Shown one piece after another: positions 46,396-58,690 of a DNA stretch of 64,000 nt. The stretch's first letter is position 1; each line of letters starts with the position of its first letter. This DNA comes from Anagrus nilaparvatae (lineage: Eukaryota; Arthropoda; Insecta; Hymenoptera; Mymaridae). Location of the stretch: assembly GCA_022575985.1 (NCBI GenBank), contig JAKSXM010000129.1:248001-312000 (forward strand). The letters run 5' to 3'. A program made the position numbers and the translations under genes. The notes under the pieces were generated by a model that worked only from the letters and a program-made list of their open reading frames with translations, was not told the origin of the DNA and searched no databases.

Positions 46396-47485
46396 GTATT
46401 TTTTTGTTTCTAATTGTCATAAATTGTCATACTAATTATAAATTGCGTCGTTTGTAGGTTATATACTGGCTTAAATCTAAAACAACTGGTTGATAATTGC
46501 TGCAGTCTTCAAGTATCCTGTTTACCAGTGAAGTCTTCTATCATTCTGTAGAGAACTGCAATCATTCAATATTATTTTTTGTCATCAACCGAAGACGTTT
46601 CAAGTCAACTTCAATGTCGTATTTTGGATTTTATTTTCTATTCAAGTGGATACCTTGCTTCGTTTGGGTCAACAATTATAGTTTTTAGTATTTGAATTTC
46701 GTATAATTTTTATTTTTTTTTGTTATACATTAGCTTCTGTCAAAGTTAATTGTAACTTCAAATACTTAAACATGTCTTGTAAATTTTCAGTATTTAAGGT
46801 ATCACTGCTCTATATCACTGCTCTCACGAATCTAGGTTATTTACAAATATGACTTATATAGACAATTTTCGTTCCTTTACAAATTAAATATTTACATGTT
46901 TAATTCTCATTGTTAGCTTCAAAACAAAACTAGTCAAAATTAGTCTTTTAGTAAATTTTAAAATTTATGAATATTATAACCTCTAACTGTACATTTTTCT
47001 ATTTCTCTCATTCTTTTTATTTGGGCTTCATCTCTATTTGCATTTCATTTATTTTCTCTAATTTTAGTTCCATCAAATTTAACATGGTGGGTGGCATACT
47101 TTCTCATAGTAATCAAATAAGGTGGGTGGCATAATTCATTTTAGTACCAGTCTTTTCGGTTTTCTTTTTTTTTGTCGGGGGAGAAACATAGAATAATGTA
47201 TTCTTTATTTAACGATGTAACAATATTTTAGTCTTATAATTTAATTATTCTTCAGTACCTTTTTACATTTTTCATTTACATTTTTGAGACTATTTTCTTT
47301 AAGGGTTATTTTGTTTTGCTTAGAATCGCGGGAGCATTGTTTAATTACTTATTAATTCTTAAATTGTATGTTTCACATGTGTTGATCTAGGCGAATCAAT
47401 GTTTCTGTTTGATTTTTTAATTATATCATAATTTTGATTGGAGGTCTCAATAGATTGTCAGATCCACTGATCTGGTGGCTGGTGC
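46396..47485. other. Non-coding stretch
   Basis: No convincing gene. The string GGTGGGTGGCATA occurs twice (47089 and 47130), and a related GGGTGGGTGGGATG is at 47739, possibly pieces of an old LTR element. Confidence 0.3.
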
Positions 47486-47600
47486 TGAAGATTGTACTTT
47501 ATTGTCAAAAGATTGTAACTCATTGTCAAAATTGTATATTATTGTCAAAATTGCATTTTATTGTCAAAGATTCTATTTTTCATATTGTCAAAATTACTTA
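47486..47600. repeat. Minisatellite, ~20-bp unit
   Basis: About five to six degenerate units around TATTGTCAAAATTGTATTTT. Confidence 0.75.
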
Positions 47601-47751
47601 TTTTAGAATCATTTTAGAATAAAAATTATTGTATATATACTATTATTATAAACTAAATTATATTTTATTGTTAATCAATTTTTAAAACTAAATCTTTATT
47701 TTTTATAAACTTTTGTAGTAACATTCTACTCCGCAGAATGGGTGGGTGGGA

Positions 47752-47922
47752 TGTTCCAGTATATATATGTAATATACGTTTTACTGTATTATACGTCTCT
47801 TTGTATTATGTGTCTTATTATATTGCGCATGACAGCGCCTCTATTGTATAACTGCGTTCGAGAGTTCAGTTCGCTCTCCGACACCGCCATGAACACACTG
47901 CAAATATATACTAAATTAACAA
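47752..47922 (+). repeat. Possible solo LTR (TG...CA)
   Basis: A 171-bp block starts TGTTCCAGTATATATATGTA and ends AAATTAACA. It contains a GC-richer patch, GCGTTCGAGAGTTCAGTTCG, resembling the R/U5 part of insect copia-type LTRs. No flanking duplication or internal domain is seen, so the call is weak. Confidence 0.25.
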
Positions 47923-47957
47923 TAATGGCTGCCGCATTACATATTTAATTCAAACCT

Positions 47958-48189
47958 CAAATCCATTCCATCTTGGAACACCATTCGTATCATCAGTTTT
48001 AGCGTTAAAATTATTATTTAAAGAATTTGAATATTATGATCATTTAAATTATACTTTAGATGATATATTAATACCAGCAATATTTATACATATTGGTTCA
48101 ATTTTTGTTTTATTTACTTGAATGCTATAATTTCCATTATCGATTACAACCATGATTACACTTAATTTACATGATGATTATGAAAAATA
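47958..48189 (+). pseudogene. Coding-like fragment, unrecognised
   Basis: A plus-strand frame reads GTPFVSSVLALKLLFKEFEY, YDHLNYTLDDILIPAIFIHI, GSIFVLFT (stop) ML (stop) FPLSITTMI. The hydrophobic stretch looks like a membrane segment. Two internal stops (TGA, TAA) show decay. It lies just before the zinc-finger remnant but is not obviously part of it. I do not recognise the family. Confidence 0.3.
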
Positions 48190-48245
48190 AAATATCAATG
48201 AATTTTAAGTTAATGTTACCTTGTGAATCATATTTTAATTTCCTC

Positions 48246-49245
<1,000 letters not shown>

Positions 49246-49671
49246 TCATCAAGTGAAGCTTTTAATATTTTATGTTATGGATCAGGGTCTAAGAGATCAA
49301 TAATCAACGAATCAATATCTCAAAATTCCAAGGTTTATTTTGGTGAGCAAATAACTAAAATGTTTTCTTACGGTGGATGTTCAAATGATCCAAATTTAAT
49401 AAATCACTGTTAAATTAATGCGTATAATTAAATTATTACTGATGATGTTGTTTCTGTGATTGTCCTCCTTTTTTTAGTTTTAAGTAAACATAATATTTAT
49501 AAAAACACAATATTTATATTTATAAAAATTTGTATGAATAATTCAAGTTACTGTACAAAGTAATGAAATTAACACATTATAAATGAAATTCCTATTTAAA
49601 ATTATTGCTTATAATAAAAAATATTTCAAATAAATTTTTATTTCATTTTATTTTCATTATATATTATCACT
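49246..49671. other. AT-rich DNA, no gene seen
   Basis: Probably the 3' flank of the zinc-finger remnant. No feature is supported. Confidence 0.35.
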
Positions 49672-49714
49672 GGGTCAAAGAGCCCAAAAAACCTGACATA
49701 AATGGATGTAAGTA

Positions 49715-49793
49715 AGAAAAATAAAAATAATTTGACCTTTTGTCGAGTACAATTTAATTATTAATTGACGTTTCTACCCCTAGTTCGGGGTCC
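49715..49793 (-). repeat. Penelope pLTR copy 1 (truncated)
   Basis: Inverse of the 116-bp pLTR at 50545-50660, lacking the CTCGAGTAAAACTTG part. It contains the small hairpin ACCCC-GAACTA-GGGGT. Confidence 0.8.
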
Positions 49794-50315
49794 TTTTCAA
49801 AATCTATATAGAAATTTTTAATTAATAATATTACACAAAGTATATAAAATATAGAAAAATATTTGACAATTTTAAATTCTTACATTTTAAATTATTATTA
49901 CATGAATATTAGGATGTAAAGGGTCCAGTCATAATATAAAATTTTAATATTTATGATTAAAAAATCTGTAAAAAAAATATATAAAGAAATTAACCTAATT
50001 TGTACATACATGATTAATTGTGAATTATTTATGAATATTTACCGTATGTCATTGTTTAAAATTAAAAATATATATATACATAATATCACAGAAAGTTATT
50101 TTTAAAGTTATTTAATATATTAATTAAAATTAATTGGTCTTAATAAGCTATTATCACAGAGTTTTAATTGTTTGTAGATTAACAGTTAAATTTATAAAAA
50201 TTTCAAATTGTGTATATGTAGTACTAATGCTTGTATTGGTGAAGTAAATATAACTATTTGCAATAATTCATATTACTAACGACATCTATGAGATATTGAT
50301 CGACGAAGTATGAAG

Positions 50316-50543
50316 CACTTAAAATTATGTTTAGTATCTATATAATGCTGAGTAATAGGTGGTATATTATCTTTCTTCTGAGTGTTGTTATCAGTATTGT
50401 CAAAGGTATTTTTTGATGGTTCAACCTTCTTATTTATGTGGCTTCTGAGAACCCTATGACTACCGGTTTGTTGTTTTTCTTTTTCTTTGGCTAAAGCTAA
50501 TTCTTTTTTAATCTCTCTATCAACACCAGCCTTGTGTTCACCT
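50316..50543 (-). pseudogene. Penelope GIY-YIG endonuclease tail, left copy (shortened)
   Basis: Minus strand reads GEHKAGVDREIKKELALAKE ... ITQHYIDTKHNFK and is then cut. The right copy continues for another ~250 bp that are missing here. The domain cuts target DNA in this retroelement class. Confidence 0.7.
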
Positions 50544-50544
50544 A

Positions 50545-50660
50545 GGACCCCGAACTAGGGGTAGAAACGTCAATAAATAATTAAATTGTACTCGTTAAAA
50601 GGTCAAATTATTTTTATTTTTCTATTCACTAAACTCGAGTAAAACTTGAAAAAATCATCA
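50545..50660 (+). repeat. Penelope pLTR copy 2
   Basis: From GGACCCCGAACTAGGGGTAG to TTGAAAAAATCATCA, immediately upstream of the ATG at 50663. A hammerhead ribozyme core (CTGATGA...GAAA) is often present in such pLTRs; I see a GAAAC but no CTGATGA. Confidence 0.8.
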
Positions 50661-50662
50661 TT

Positions 50663-51388
50663 ATGGAGCCTAGACTGAACAGCGCTCAGAGTTTACCATC
50701 AGACTCAATTTCAAATACTTTTGAATTTATTAAATCATTGTTTGACAACAGCATTTATTACAAAATTAAATTACTCACACGTACAAAAAGAAAATTTACC
50801 ATCGCCTGTGCACATCGTCGCTTTTTACTAGCATTCCGAGAAAATGACAAACTTCCAAAGCATCTGCAAAACATACATGGAAATTTGAAACATATACAAT
50901 TGTTAAGTAATTATGGCAACACATTTTTCCAGAAAACCAAGGAAACTTTTCAGAAAAAATTACTGAACCTAGAAATTGATGACATCAATATTCATGTAAA
51001 TTTTTTGAAAAAAGCCATTAAAAACTTAGAGCTTTTTCTCATTGATCATTTAGGTATTGACTTAGTGTCACACATTAACAAAATATATGACACACATTTA
51101 AAAATACTGAATGAAAAAATAATTGTAAAGAACAATAATAAATTAAACATCATAATGGGCAAAGTGCAATACTCAAACAATCCCATAATAAATCCCAATA
51201 AAAATTGCAACAACAACGAATCTAACAATACAAATAGGAATAATTGGTTTGTCAACTTGACTAATCATCAAATACCAAAAAATGTGATTGATACTGTTGC
51301 TCTAGGGCAAAAATTTGCAACCATATCTAGTCTAAATAACAAGAATTCAATCAACACAATCAAAAACGTTGAAAATCTAGTATTTTAA
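50663..51388 (+). pseudogene. Penelope ORF, N-terminal part (left copy)
   Basis: 241 codons from ATG. It contains the conserved NWFVNLTNHQIPKNVIDTVA block that precedes RT in Penelope-like elements. It is about 95% identical by eye to the right copy, then ends artificially at the inversion junction (NVENLVF, stop). Upstream coiled/basic region (TRTKRKFTIACAHRRF). It lacks RT and endonuclease, so it is non-functional alone. Confidence 0.8.
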
Positions 51389-52678
51389 TTCATTATTAAG
51401 TAACTGCACTAAGAGACCTGACTCATACTTAGCAAATTTATGTGTAGGTGTATTTATTGTGGAAAGTACAGGTCTAAATTTGTAACGTCTGAAACCTGCC
51501 TCATCGATGTAGATTTTATGAACTTTTGGTAAGCCATATAATTTAGGTAGTACGGTGTCGAATTGTGTCAGACTGAACCTATGATATTCTTTTTCCAGGA
51601 AGCCATTGATATTCCAAATTGTGAGAAACTCTTGAGTATTTTTCCTTAATTCTTCAAGTGGATTCTTGTCTAACTTTAAATATGTGGTCTGATCATTGAC
51701 AAGATCCTCCATTTCTTTCATATAATCAGTGTTGTACAGAGCCACGTTCATGTTACTTTTGTCAGAGTTGGTGAAAAGAATATTATCATGCTCTTTAAGA
51801 TATTGTTTTGTTTCTTTGGAATTTTTTATGAATAATTTATCAATGACATTCATGTGTTTGTTTTTCCTATTTAAATGATTGTTTATGTTGGCTATGGTCC
51901 CATGGCGAATCTCTTCTACTTGCTCTTCAGGAAATTTATAAATATTCAAGAGATTTTTAACGTTTTTGATTGTGTTGATTGCATTCTTGTTATTTAGACT
52001 AGATCTGCTTGCAAATTTTTGCCCTAGGGCAACAGTATCAATCACATTTTTTGGTATTTGATGATTAGTCAAGTTGACAAACCAATTATTTCTATTTGTA
52101 TTGTTAGATTCGTTGTTGTTGCAATCATTTTTATTGGGATTTATTATGGGATTGTTTGAGTATTGCACTTTGCCCATTATGATGTTCAATTTATTATTGT
52201 TCTTTACAATCATTTTTTCATTCAGTATTTTTAAATGTGTGTCATATATGTTGTTTATGTGTGACACTAAGTCAATACCTAAATGATCAATGAGAAAAAG
52301 CTCTAAGTTTTTAATGGCTTTTTTCAAAAAATTTACATGAATATTGATGTCATCAATTTCTAGGTTCAGTAATTTTTTCTGGAAAGTTTCCTTGGTTTTC
52401 TGGAAAAATTTGTTGCCATAATTACTAAACAATTGTATATGTTTCAAATTTCGATGTATGTTTTGCAGATGCTTTGGAAGTTTGTCATTTTCTCGACATG
52501 CTAGTAAAAAGCGACGATGTGCACAGGCGATGGTAAATTTTCTTTTTGTACGTGTGAGTAATTTAATTTTGTGATAAATGCTGTTGTCAAACAATGATTT
52601 AATAAATTCAAAAGTATTTGAAATTGAGTCTGATGGTAAACTCTGAGCGCTGTTCAGTCTAGGCTCCATAATGACCAT
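51377..52678 (-). pseudogene. Penelope ORF, N-terminal part and start of RT (right copy)
   Basis: 433 codons. The N-terminal region and NWFVNLTNHQIP block are as in the left copy. Then come NIYKFPEEQVEEIR and the first RT motifs VLPKLYGLPKVHK and YKFRPVLSTINTPTHKFAKY, characteristic of Penelope RT (usual: GLPKIHK... RPIVSSINSPTYKLAKYL). It stops at the junction before the catalytic YADD region. No internal stop is present, which suggests a fairly young insertion. Confidence 0.85.
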
Positions 52679-52786
52679 TTTTTCAAGTTTTACTCGAGTT
52701 TAGTGAATAGAAAAATAAAAATAATTTGACCTTTTATCGAGTACAATTTAATTATTTATTGACGTTTCTACCCCTAGTTCGGGGTC
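52678..52786 (-). repeat. Penelope pLTR copy 3
   Basis: Inverse of copy 2, just upstream of the right ORF start. Confidence 0.8.
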
Positions 52787-52790
52787 CTAG

Positions 52791-53197
52791 GTGAACACAA
52801 GGCTGGTGTTGATAGAGAGATTAAAAAAGAATTAGCTTTAGCCAAAGAAAAAGAAAAACAACAAACCGGTAGTCATAGGGTTCTCAGAAGCCACATAAAT
52901 AAGAAGGTTGAACCATCAAAAAATACCTTTGACAATACTGATAACAACACTCAGAAGAAAGATAATATACCACCTATTACTCAGCATTATATAGATACTA
53001 AACATAATTTTAAGTGGGAAAATTATCACATTTTGGACAAAGAACCTTCATATCACAAACGCAGTACATCTGAGGTCCTTTACATCAATACTCAAAAAAA
53101 GTCTATCAACCTACAAGAAGATTCTAAAGGATTGTTCAAACTATATCTTTCTATAACTCATAAAATGAAAAAAAGCAAGCATTCATTGTTTACATAG
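52791..53197 (+). pseudogene. Penelope GIY-YIG endonuclease tail, right copy
   Basis: Open plus-strand frame reads GEHKAGVDREIKKELALAKE, a basic linker, PPITQHYIDTKHNFKWENYH, ILDKEPSYHKRSTSEVLYIN and TQKKSINLQED, ending in TAG at 53195-53197. The ITQH..., ILDKEPSYxKRxxSExLYI pattern is the C-terminal half of Penelope GIY-YIG endonucleases. The GIY and YIG strands and the preceding RT are absent, because the unit starts at the pLTR junction. Confidence 0.8.
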
Positions 53198-53351
53198 TGT
53201 TGCCATGACGACGCGACTTTGACGTCCGTATGCTTATTGATTACCTATATATATATCCATACTTCGTCGATCAATATCTCATAGATGTCGTTAGTAATAT
53301 GAATTATTGCAAATAGTTATATTTACTTCACCAATACAAGCATTAGTACTA

Positions 53352-54407
53352 GACGGTGTCTATTTACACTTACCGTTTCCACACGGCATTTCGTTTCTCA
53401 GATAAAATCCACTGGTTTTCATCTTTTCCGTGTATATCCGTGTGACTTACAAATAAGCCAAATTTCTGCCGTGTCTAGCCGTATAAAAATTTGTTTTACA
53501 GTTTCCGCCGTTTTTAGCCGTGTCAATATAATAAAATGAGCTCAGCCGTGTGTAAGCGTATGAAAAATGAATTTCAAGGATCAACCGTGTTTAACCGTGG
53601 ATTTATAAGCATACAATCGATCAACCGTGAACAACCGTATGAAAAATGCTTGCTGTGTGTAACCGTATAAAAATTTAATGTATAAATACAGCCGTTATAA
53701 AAAAAGAATTATTAAAAGTGCATAATATTGGCGCACGGGGCCTTCGGCCCCCTTATGAGCTGTAATTGAATATTTCTGTCAATAATTTAATTTAGTTAAA
53801 ATTTATTTTTACGAAAGGGGGCCGAAGGCCCCGTGAGTGAGCTAATATATAGAGTACGTACGGTTAAAAACGGCAGAAGCTATAAATTCATTTTTCATAA
53901 AGTCATAAACGGTTGAGCTGTTATTTATTGTATTAAAACGGTTAAACACGGTGGATTCTTTAAAATATATGCTTATAAAGACACGGTTAAACACGGTTGA
54001 TGCTTCAAATTAATTGTTATACGGCTACTTACGGTTTACTTCTTTTTTGTTAATATTTATACGGTTAAACACGGCAGTAGTTATAAATTCATTTTTTATA
54101 CGGTTACACACGGCTTCCTTATTATATTAACACGGTTAAACACGGTTGATTCTTTATATAAATTTTTCATACGGTTGGACACGGCATTCTTTTTTATTTA
54201 TTTATAATGACACGGTTATACACGGTTGAAGTATTTGAATTTTTTTCACACGGTTTTTTACGGTAGATATATAATTAAACCTGCGAGTCATACGGTTATA
54301 TATACGGTAATTTTGTACGGTTACATACGGAAAAGATGAAAAACCGTGAATTTTATCTGAAGAATGGAACAACCGTGTTGAAACGGTAAGTGTAAATAGA
54401 CACTGTC
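53352..54407. mobile_element. MULE-like non-autonomous element rich in ACCGT motifs
   Basis: Ends GACGGTGTCTATTTACACTT and its inverse (one mismatch, GACAGTG). A 9-bp duplication TTAGTACTA sits at 53343-53351 and 54408-54416. The matching empty site is in the mirrored Penelope arm at 50219-50227. Dozens of CCGT(G/A) motifs point one way in the left half and inverted (ACGG) in the right half, often as CCGTGTNTANCCGTATA-type pairs. The centre has GGGGCCTTCGGCCCC hairpins (53736 and 53822). No protein. A 9-bp duplication with long TIRs fits Mutator-like elements. Confidence 0.8.
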
Positions 54408-54841
54408 TTAGTACTACATATACACAATTTGAAATTTTTATAAATTTAACTGTTAATCTACAAACAATTAAAACTCTGTGATAATAGCTTATTAAGACCA
54501 ATTAATTTTAATTAATATATTAAATAACTTTAAAAATAACTTTCTGTGATATTATGTATATATATATTTTTAATTTTAAACAATGACATACGGTAAATAT
54601 TCATAAATAATTCACAATTAATCATGTATGTACAAATTAGGTTAATTTCTTTATATATTTTTTTCACAGATTTTTTAATCAGAAATATTAAAATTTTATA
54701 TTATGACTGGACCCTTTACATCCTAATATTCATGTAATAATAATTTAAAATGTAAGAATTTAAAATAGTCAAATATTTTTCTATATTTTATATACTTTGT
54801 GTAATATTATTAATTAAAAATTTCTATATAGATTTTGAAAA

Positions 54842-54957
54842 GGACCCCGAACTAGGGGTAGAAACGTCAATAAATAATTAAATTGTACTCGATAAAAGGT
54901 CAAATTATTTTTATTTTTCTATTCACTAAACTCGAGTAAAACTTGAAAAAATCATCA
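54842..54957 (+). repeat. Penelope pLTR copy 4
   Basis: Full-length copy at the right end of the complex, directly followed by the 13-bp target duplicate. Confidence 0.85.
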
Positions 54958-55247
54958 GGATGTAAGTAAGTTTTTAAATTTTTGAAGTTTTAGAAATTTG
55001 GGCTTTATTTGCACAAAACAATTTGAATTGGTTAACATTCCTTAAAAACCAAATTTTTTAATAAAAAAAGTGCTGGTGAAATAGGGGAAATGGATTTTAT
55101 TGACAATTTTTATTTTGCCAAAAATCGAAAGGGGTGTGTATATGGAAAAATTTCAGATTTTTTAATTTATAATTTTTTTCGTTTTTTTGCACTGAAAAAG
55201 GTTTAAAACAGTTAAAAACATTAATATTTCATTGGGTATATAGTTAA
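54958..55247 (+). repeat. Flanking repeat unit, copy 1 (right part)
   Basis: Together with 49672-49716 this forms a repeat (TTTTTAAATTTTTGAAG..., CCGAAAGGGG-like core) present again at 56448-56690 with ~80% identity by eye. Copy 1 was split by the Penelope complex. Confidence 0.65.
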
Positions 55248-56400
55248 CTAGCAAAAGTTGGAGGGGGGCTCCGCCCCCCCTGTATTGCATTTACTTCTGT
55301 TTTATTGCTTAAGAAAACCAGGTTTCACTGTAAATTTATAAGTATGCAAACACATTCAGAGTTTTCAGAGGAGCCTAGTTCTGTCCCCAGTAAAGTTATT
55401 ATTATTAATTACAGAAACATAATTAAAAAGGTATTGTAATCCTAAAGATAATTTTTTCTTATGGAATCAAGAAATTTCCTTCTTATGTACTGTTTTGGTA
55501 CTATATAAATATAGAGACCTCAAGACCTGTTATGAATCATGTTAGTCGGCTAGTAATTTCATAATTTAAACTTTTTGTTATTAACTGGATATCCAATTTT
55601 TTCGGTATTTTTTAATCTAGTGAATTTAAGGCCGCCAATCACTGAAATTATTTACAAATTTTTATTGAAATGTCCTTTTTTTATGCAAATTTATCTGAGT
55701 ACATATAAATTAGTGCCTATCGATTAATAATCGATTAATACCAATTGCGGCCGTAAAATTTTATCATATTTAGAAGATATTTTAATTTTTAATCAAAATT
55801 TCAAAAAATATTATTTTTTACAAAAATAGTAAAAATTGATTATCTCCAAAAGTACGGTAGCTGAATTGCAAAACTATGGCCTATGTCATACGCAGACTTT
55901 TTTTCTATATTTTGACACTTCATTTTGACTTTTCATTGATTAGACTCTGATGATGAAACACATACACACACAGCCCAACAAATATTTGATTAAAAATACC
56001 ATAAAAATAAAAAAATTAAAAAAAATTTTTCAACTATCTTCAAAAATATTTTATAAAATTTTGAAGATACTTCCATTTTGAATAAAAATTTAGGAAAATA
56101 CGTAAGAATTGGTGCTAAATCGAATACTATAAAGTGTGACAGTAAATTTTTTCGATATTCTCAAGATATTTCAATTTTTGTTAAAAATTTTTAAAAATTT
56201 TATTAAGTTCAAAAATACTAAAAATTGAATATTTCCAAAAGTATGATAGCTGCGTTGCAAAACTATGGCCTATGTCACCCGCAGACTTTTTTTTTTAATT
56301 TGACTCTAGTTTTATTAAATTTCGTTCACTGGTTTGATCCTGATGATAATACACACACACAGACACACAAATAAATTTTCAAATATATATAGTAGTAAGA
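55248..56400 (-). mobile_element. Complete non-autonomous Helitron (1,153 bp)
   Basis: The 5' end is A|TCTTACTACTATATATATTT at 56400. The 3' end has a GGGGGGCGGAGCCCCCC hairpin followed by TCCAACTTTTGCTAG|T at 55248. The interior is repeated internally (two AAATACCATAAAAATAAAAA / ACCTCCATTTTG-type blocks), as in the copy at 541-1607. No Rep/helicase is encoded. Confidence 0.85.
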
Positions 56401-56409
56401 TAAGACTAG

Positions 56410-56445
56410 TAAGATAAGATAAGATAAGATAAGATAAGATAAGAT
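56410..56445. repeat. (TAAGA)7 microsatellite at the Helitron 5' boundary
   Basis: Seven TAAGA units directly next to the Helitron end AGTAGTAAGAT, probably grown from the terminal bases. Confidence 0.9.
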
Positions 56446-56447
56446 TT

Positions 56448-56690
56448 AGTCAGTGGAATCAAAATAACCTGATATTAAAGGAGTTTTTAAATTTTCGGAT
56501 TTTTAAAAATTTTGACTTTATTCGCAAAAAGCCATTTCAATTGGTTAAAATTCATTATAAATCAAGTTTTCTAATAAAAAAGTGCTATTGAAATGGGTGA
56601 ACAGGTAGGATTTTATTGAAAATTTTTATTTTGCCAAAAACCGAAAGGGGTATATGGAAAAATTTCAGATTTTTTTTTTCTTCAAATTTT
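56448..56690 (+). repeat. Flanking repeat unit, copy 2
   Basis: Contains CAGTGG..TCAAAATAACCTGA, TTTTTAAATTTTCGGA and CCGAAAGGGGTATATGG. It is intact across the site where the Penelope complex sits in copy 1. Confidence 0.65.
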
Positions 56691-56699
56691 TCGTTGTTT

Positions 56700-58690
56700 G
56701 ATACATTTGATAAATTTTGGGCCATGAATGCGGTGAGATGAAATTTTATGGCCTAAGCTAAGTCAAAATTTATTTCACCAAAAGCATAAATTCCTAATAC
56801 ATATATTTTAACTTTTAATACATGAATGTTGTGAGATAAAAGTTATGGCCTAAGCTTAGTAAAATTTAATTTCAGCAAAATTATATTTCAAAATACTGAT
56901 GATATTGATTAAATTAACAATATTTTTAAAACTTTAATAAATTAAAGTATAATTAAAACTAAGTTAATTCTTGTTGTTTCCTAATCACAAGTTATAATAT
57001 TACTTTTGGGCCATAAATAATGTGAGATAAAATTATAAAGCCTAAGCTTAGTAAATTTTTATTTCAGCAAGAGTATGCGAATTCCTAATAAAAAACTTTT
57101 GGGCCATAAATGTTGTGAGATGAAATTTTATGGCCTAAGCTAAGTCAAAATTTAATTTAAGCAAAAGTATAAATTCCTAATGAATATATTATAAGTTTCG
57201 GGCCATAAATGTTGTGAGATGAAATTATGTGGCCTAAGCTCAGTAAATTTTTATTTCAGCAAAAGTTTAAAGTAAACAGATAATTTTTCTTATACAGCTT
57301 TTTCACATTGGGCTCACAGGCTGTACTTTAAATATAATTAGCTTATATTATAACAATTTATTATCTTCAGAAACTGTTTAACTTGCCAGGCTCCTAAATA
57401 ACCATTTTATCGGTGGGATTAAAATAAAATTAAAATAAAATTAAATTAAATTAAAATAAAATTAAAGAAATCGTTTTGATAGATTCGTGTTTAATTTATA
57501 TGTATGCAAAATATTTATTATTTAAATATAGCTATTATGGGGGTAACTACTTTTTTTTACTTTTGACAAGACTCTTACTTTTGAAAATATTCTTACCATA
57601 TATTTTTTAAATATTCTTACAATATTTATAAATATGTTCCAATTTATTTAATATTTATAAAGTAAAATTTTATCTAATGGTTATTTATAATTGAGCTGTA
57701 CTGGGCAAAAGTACCAGATCAATTATAAATAACCATTAGATATATATTAAAAAATTATGGGGGATGAGAATAACAACAATGGTAATAGTAAAATTTTAAT
57801 TCTTTTTACACTAAATTAAAACTAGCTATATATAATTGTAATTTCCCATTATAGTAGCTTCATTAAAGAAATATCAAAGATTGATGTTTAGAATAAACTA
57901 TATCCCATATAACCAATAAAGAAATAATTCAAATTTAAAAACAAGAAATTTGATTGGCTAATAAATTGTTGACACAAAATATTCTTCATAGAGCCTTATA
58001 AACTTTTATAATACAGAATTTTTGATAAAATTTCAGTTCACGCCGTTTACTGCTTATTTAGGGGCCTGGCAAGTTAAGCAGTTTCTGAAGATAATAAATT
58101 GTTATAATATAAGCTAATTATATTTAAAGTACAGCCTGTGAGTCCAATGTGAAAAAGCTGTATAAGAAAAATTATCTGTTTACTGTAAACTTTTGCTGAA
58201 ATAAAAATTTGCTTAGCTTAGGCTACATAATTTCATCTCACAACATTTATGACCCGAAACTTATAATATATTCATTAGGAATTTATACTTTCGATTAAAT
58301 TAAATTTTGACTTAGCTTAGGCCATAAAATTTCATCTAACAACACTTATGGCCCAAAAGTAATATTATAACTTGTGATTAGGAAACAACAAGACTTAACT
58401 TAGTTTTCATTATAATTTAATTTATTAAAGTTTTAAAAATATTGTTAATTTAATCAAATTCTTCAGTATTTTGAAATATACTTTTACTTGAATTTAATTT
58501 TTACTTAGCTTAGGCCATAAAATTTCATCTCACAACATTTATGGCTCAAAAGTTATAATATATTTATTAGAAATTATATTTTTGCTAAAATTAAAATTTA
58601 CTTAGCTTAGGCCATATAATTTCATCTCACAACATTTATGGCCCAAAAGTAATATTATAACTTGTGATTAGGAAACAACAATTATTTCTG
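56700..58690. mobile_element. Foldback element with tandem units in both arms
   Basis: Arms of ~700 bp contain several ~90-bp units, GGGCCATAAATGTTGTGAGA + TGAAATTTTATGGCCTAAGC in the left arm and inverted in the right. Inner arm landmarks AAGCAGTTTCTGAAGATAAT / ATTATCTTCAGAAACTGTTT pair at about 58075 and 57360. The centre (57420-58040) is single copy apart from one hairpin. No coding capacity. Tandem repeats within inverted arms are the hallmark of FB-type elements. Confidence 0.75.
57671..57742. repeat. Perfect 24-bp-arm hairpin
   Basis: TATCTAATGGTTATTTATAA + TTGA pairs exactly with its inverse at 57719-57742 across a 24-nt loop. It lies near the centre of the foldback. Confidence 0.9.

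Larger units (their letters stand above)
49717..54957. mobile_element. Penelope-like element complex, inverted partial dimer
   Basis: The 13-bp direct repeat GGATGTAAGTAAG flanks the whole complex (49704-49716 and 54958-54970). Order left to right: pLTR(-), 3' UTR(-), GIY-YIG tail(-), pLTR(+), ORF 5' part(+), ORF 5' part(-), pLTR(-), GIY-YIG tail(+), 3' UTR(+) with a MULE-like insertion, pLTR(+). The two halves mirror each other about 51382. Penelope-like elements are known for inverted and tandem pLTR arrangements. The paralogous uninserted site is at about 56450-56500. Confidence 0.85.

Noticed and set aside
47958..48189. Nuclear copy of mitochondrial DNA
   Set aside because: Reading TGA as Trp still leaves an in-frame TAA, and the peptide matches no mitochondrial protein I know.
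50545..50660. Hammerhead ribozyme in the Penelope pLTR
   Set aside because: Expected in this class, but no CTGATGA core is present on either strand. Only GAAAC and a small ACCCC/GGGGT hairpin are seen.
51046..51255. Hydrophobic frame antisense to the Penelope ORF (and 52074-52286)
   Set aside because: Shadow of the real ORF on the opposite strand. It appears in both copies only because the ORF is duplicated.
53352..54407. Telomere-like repeat (ACCGTG/CACGGT)
   Set aside because: Spacing is irregular and the orientation flips at the centre. Clear TIRs and a 9-bp duplication show a transposon. Insect telomeres usually use TTAGG.
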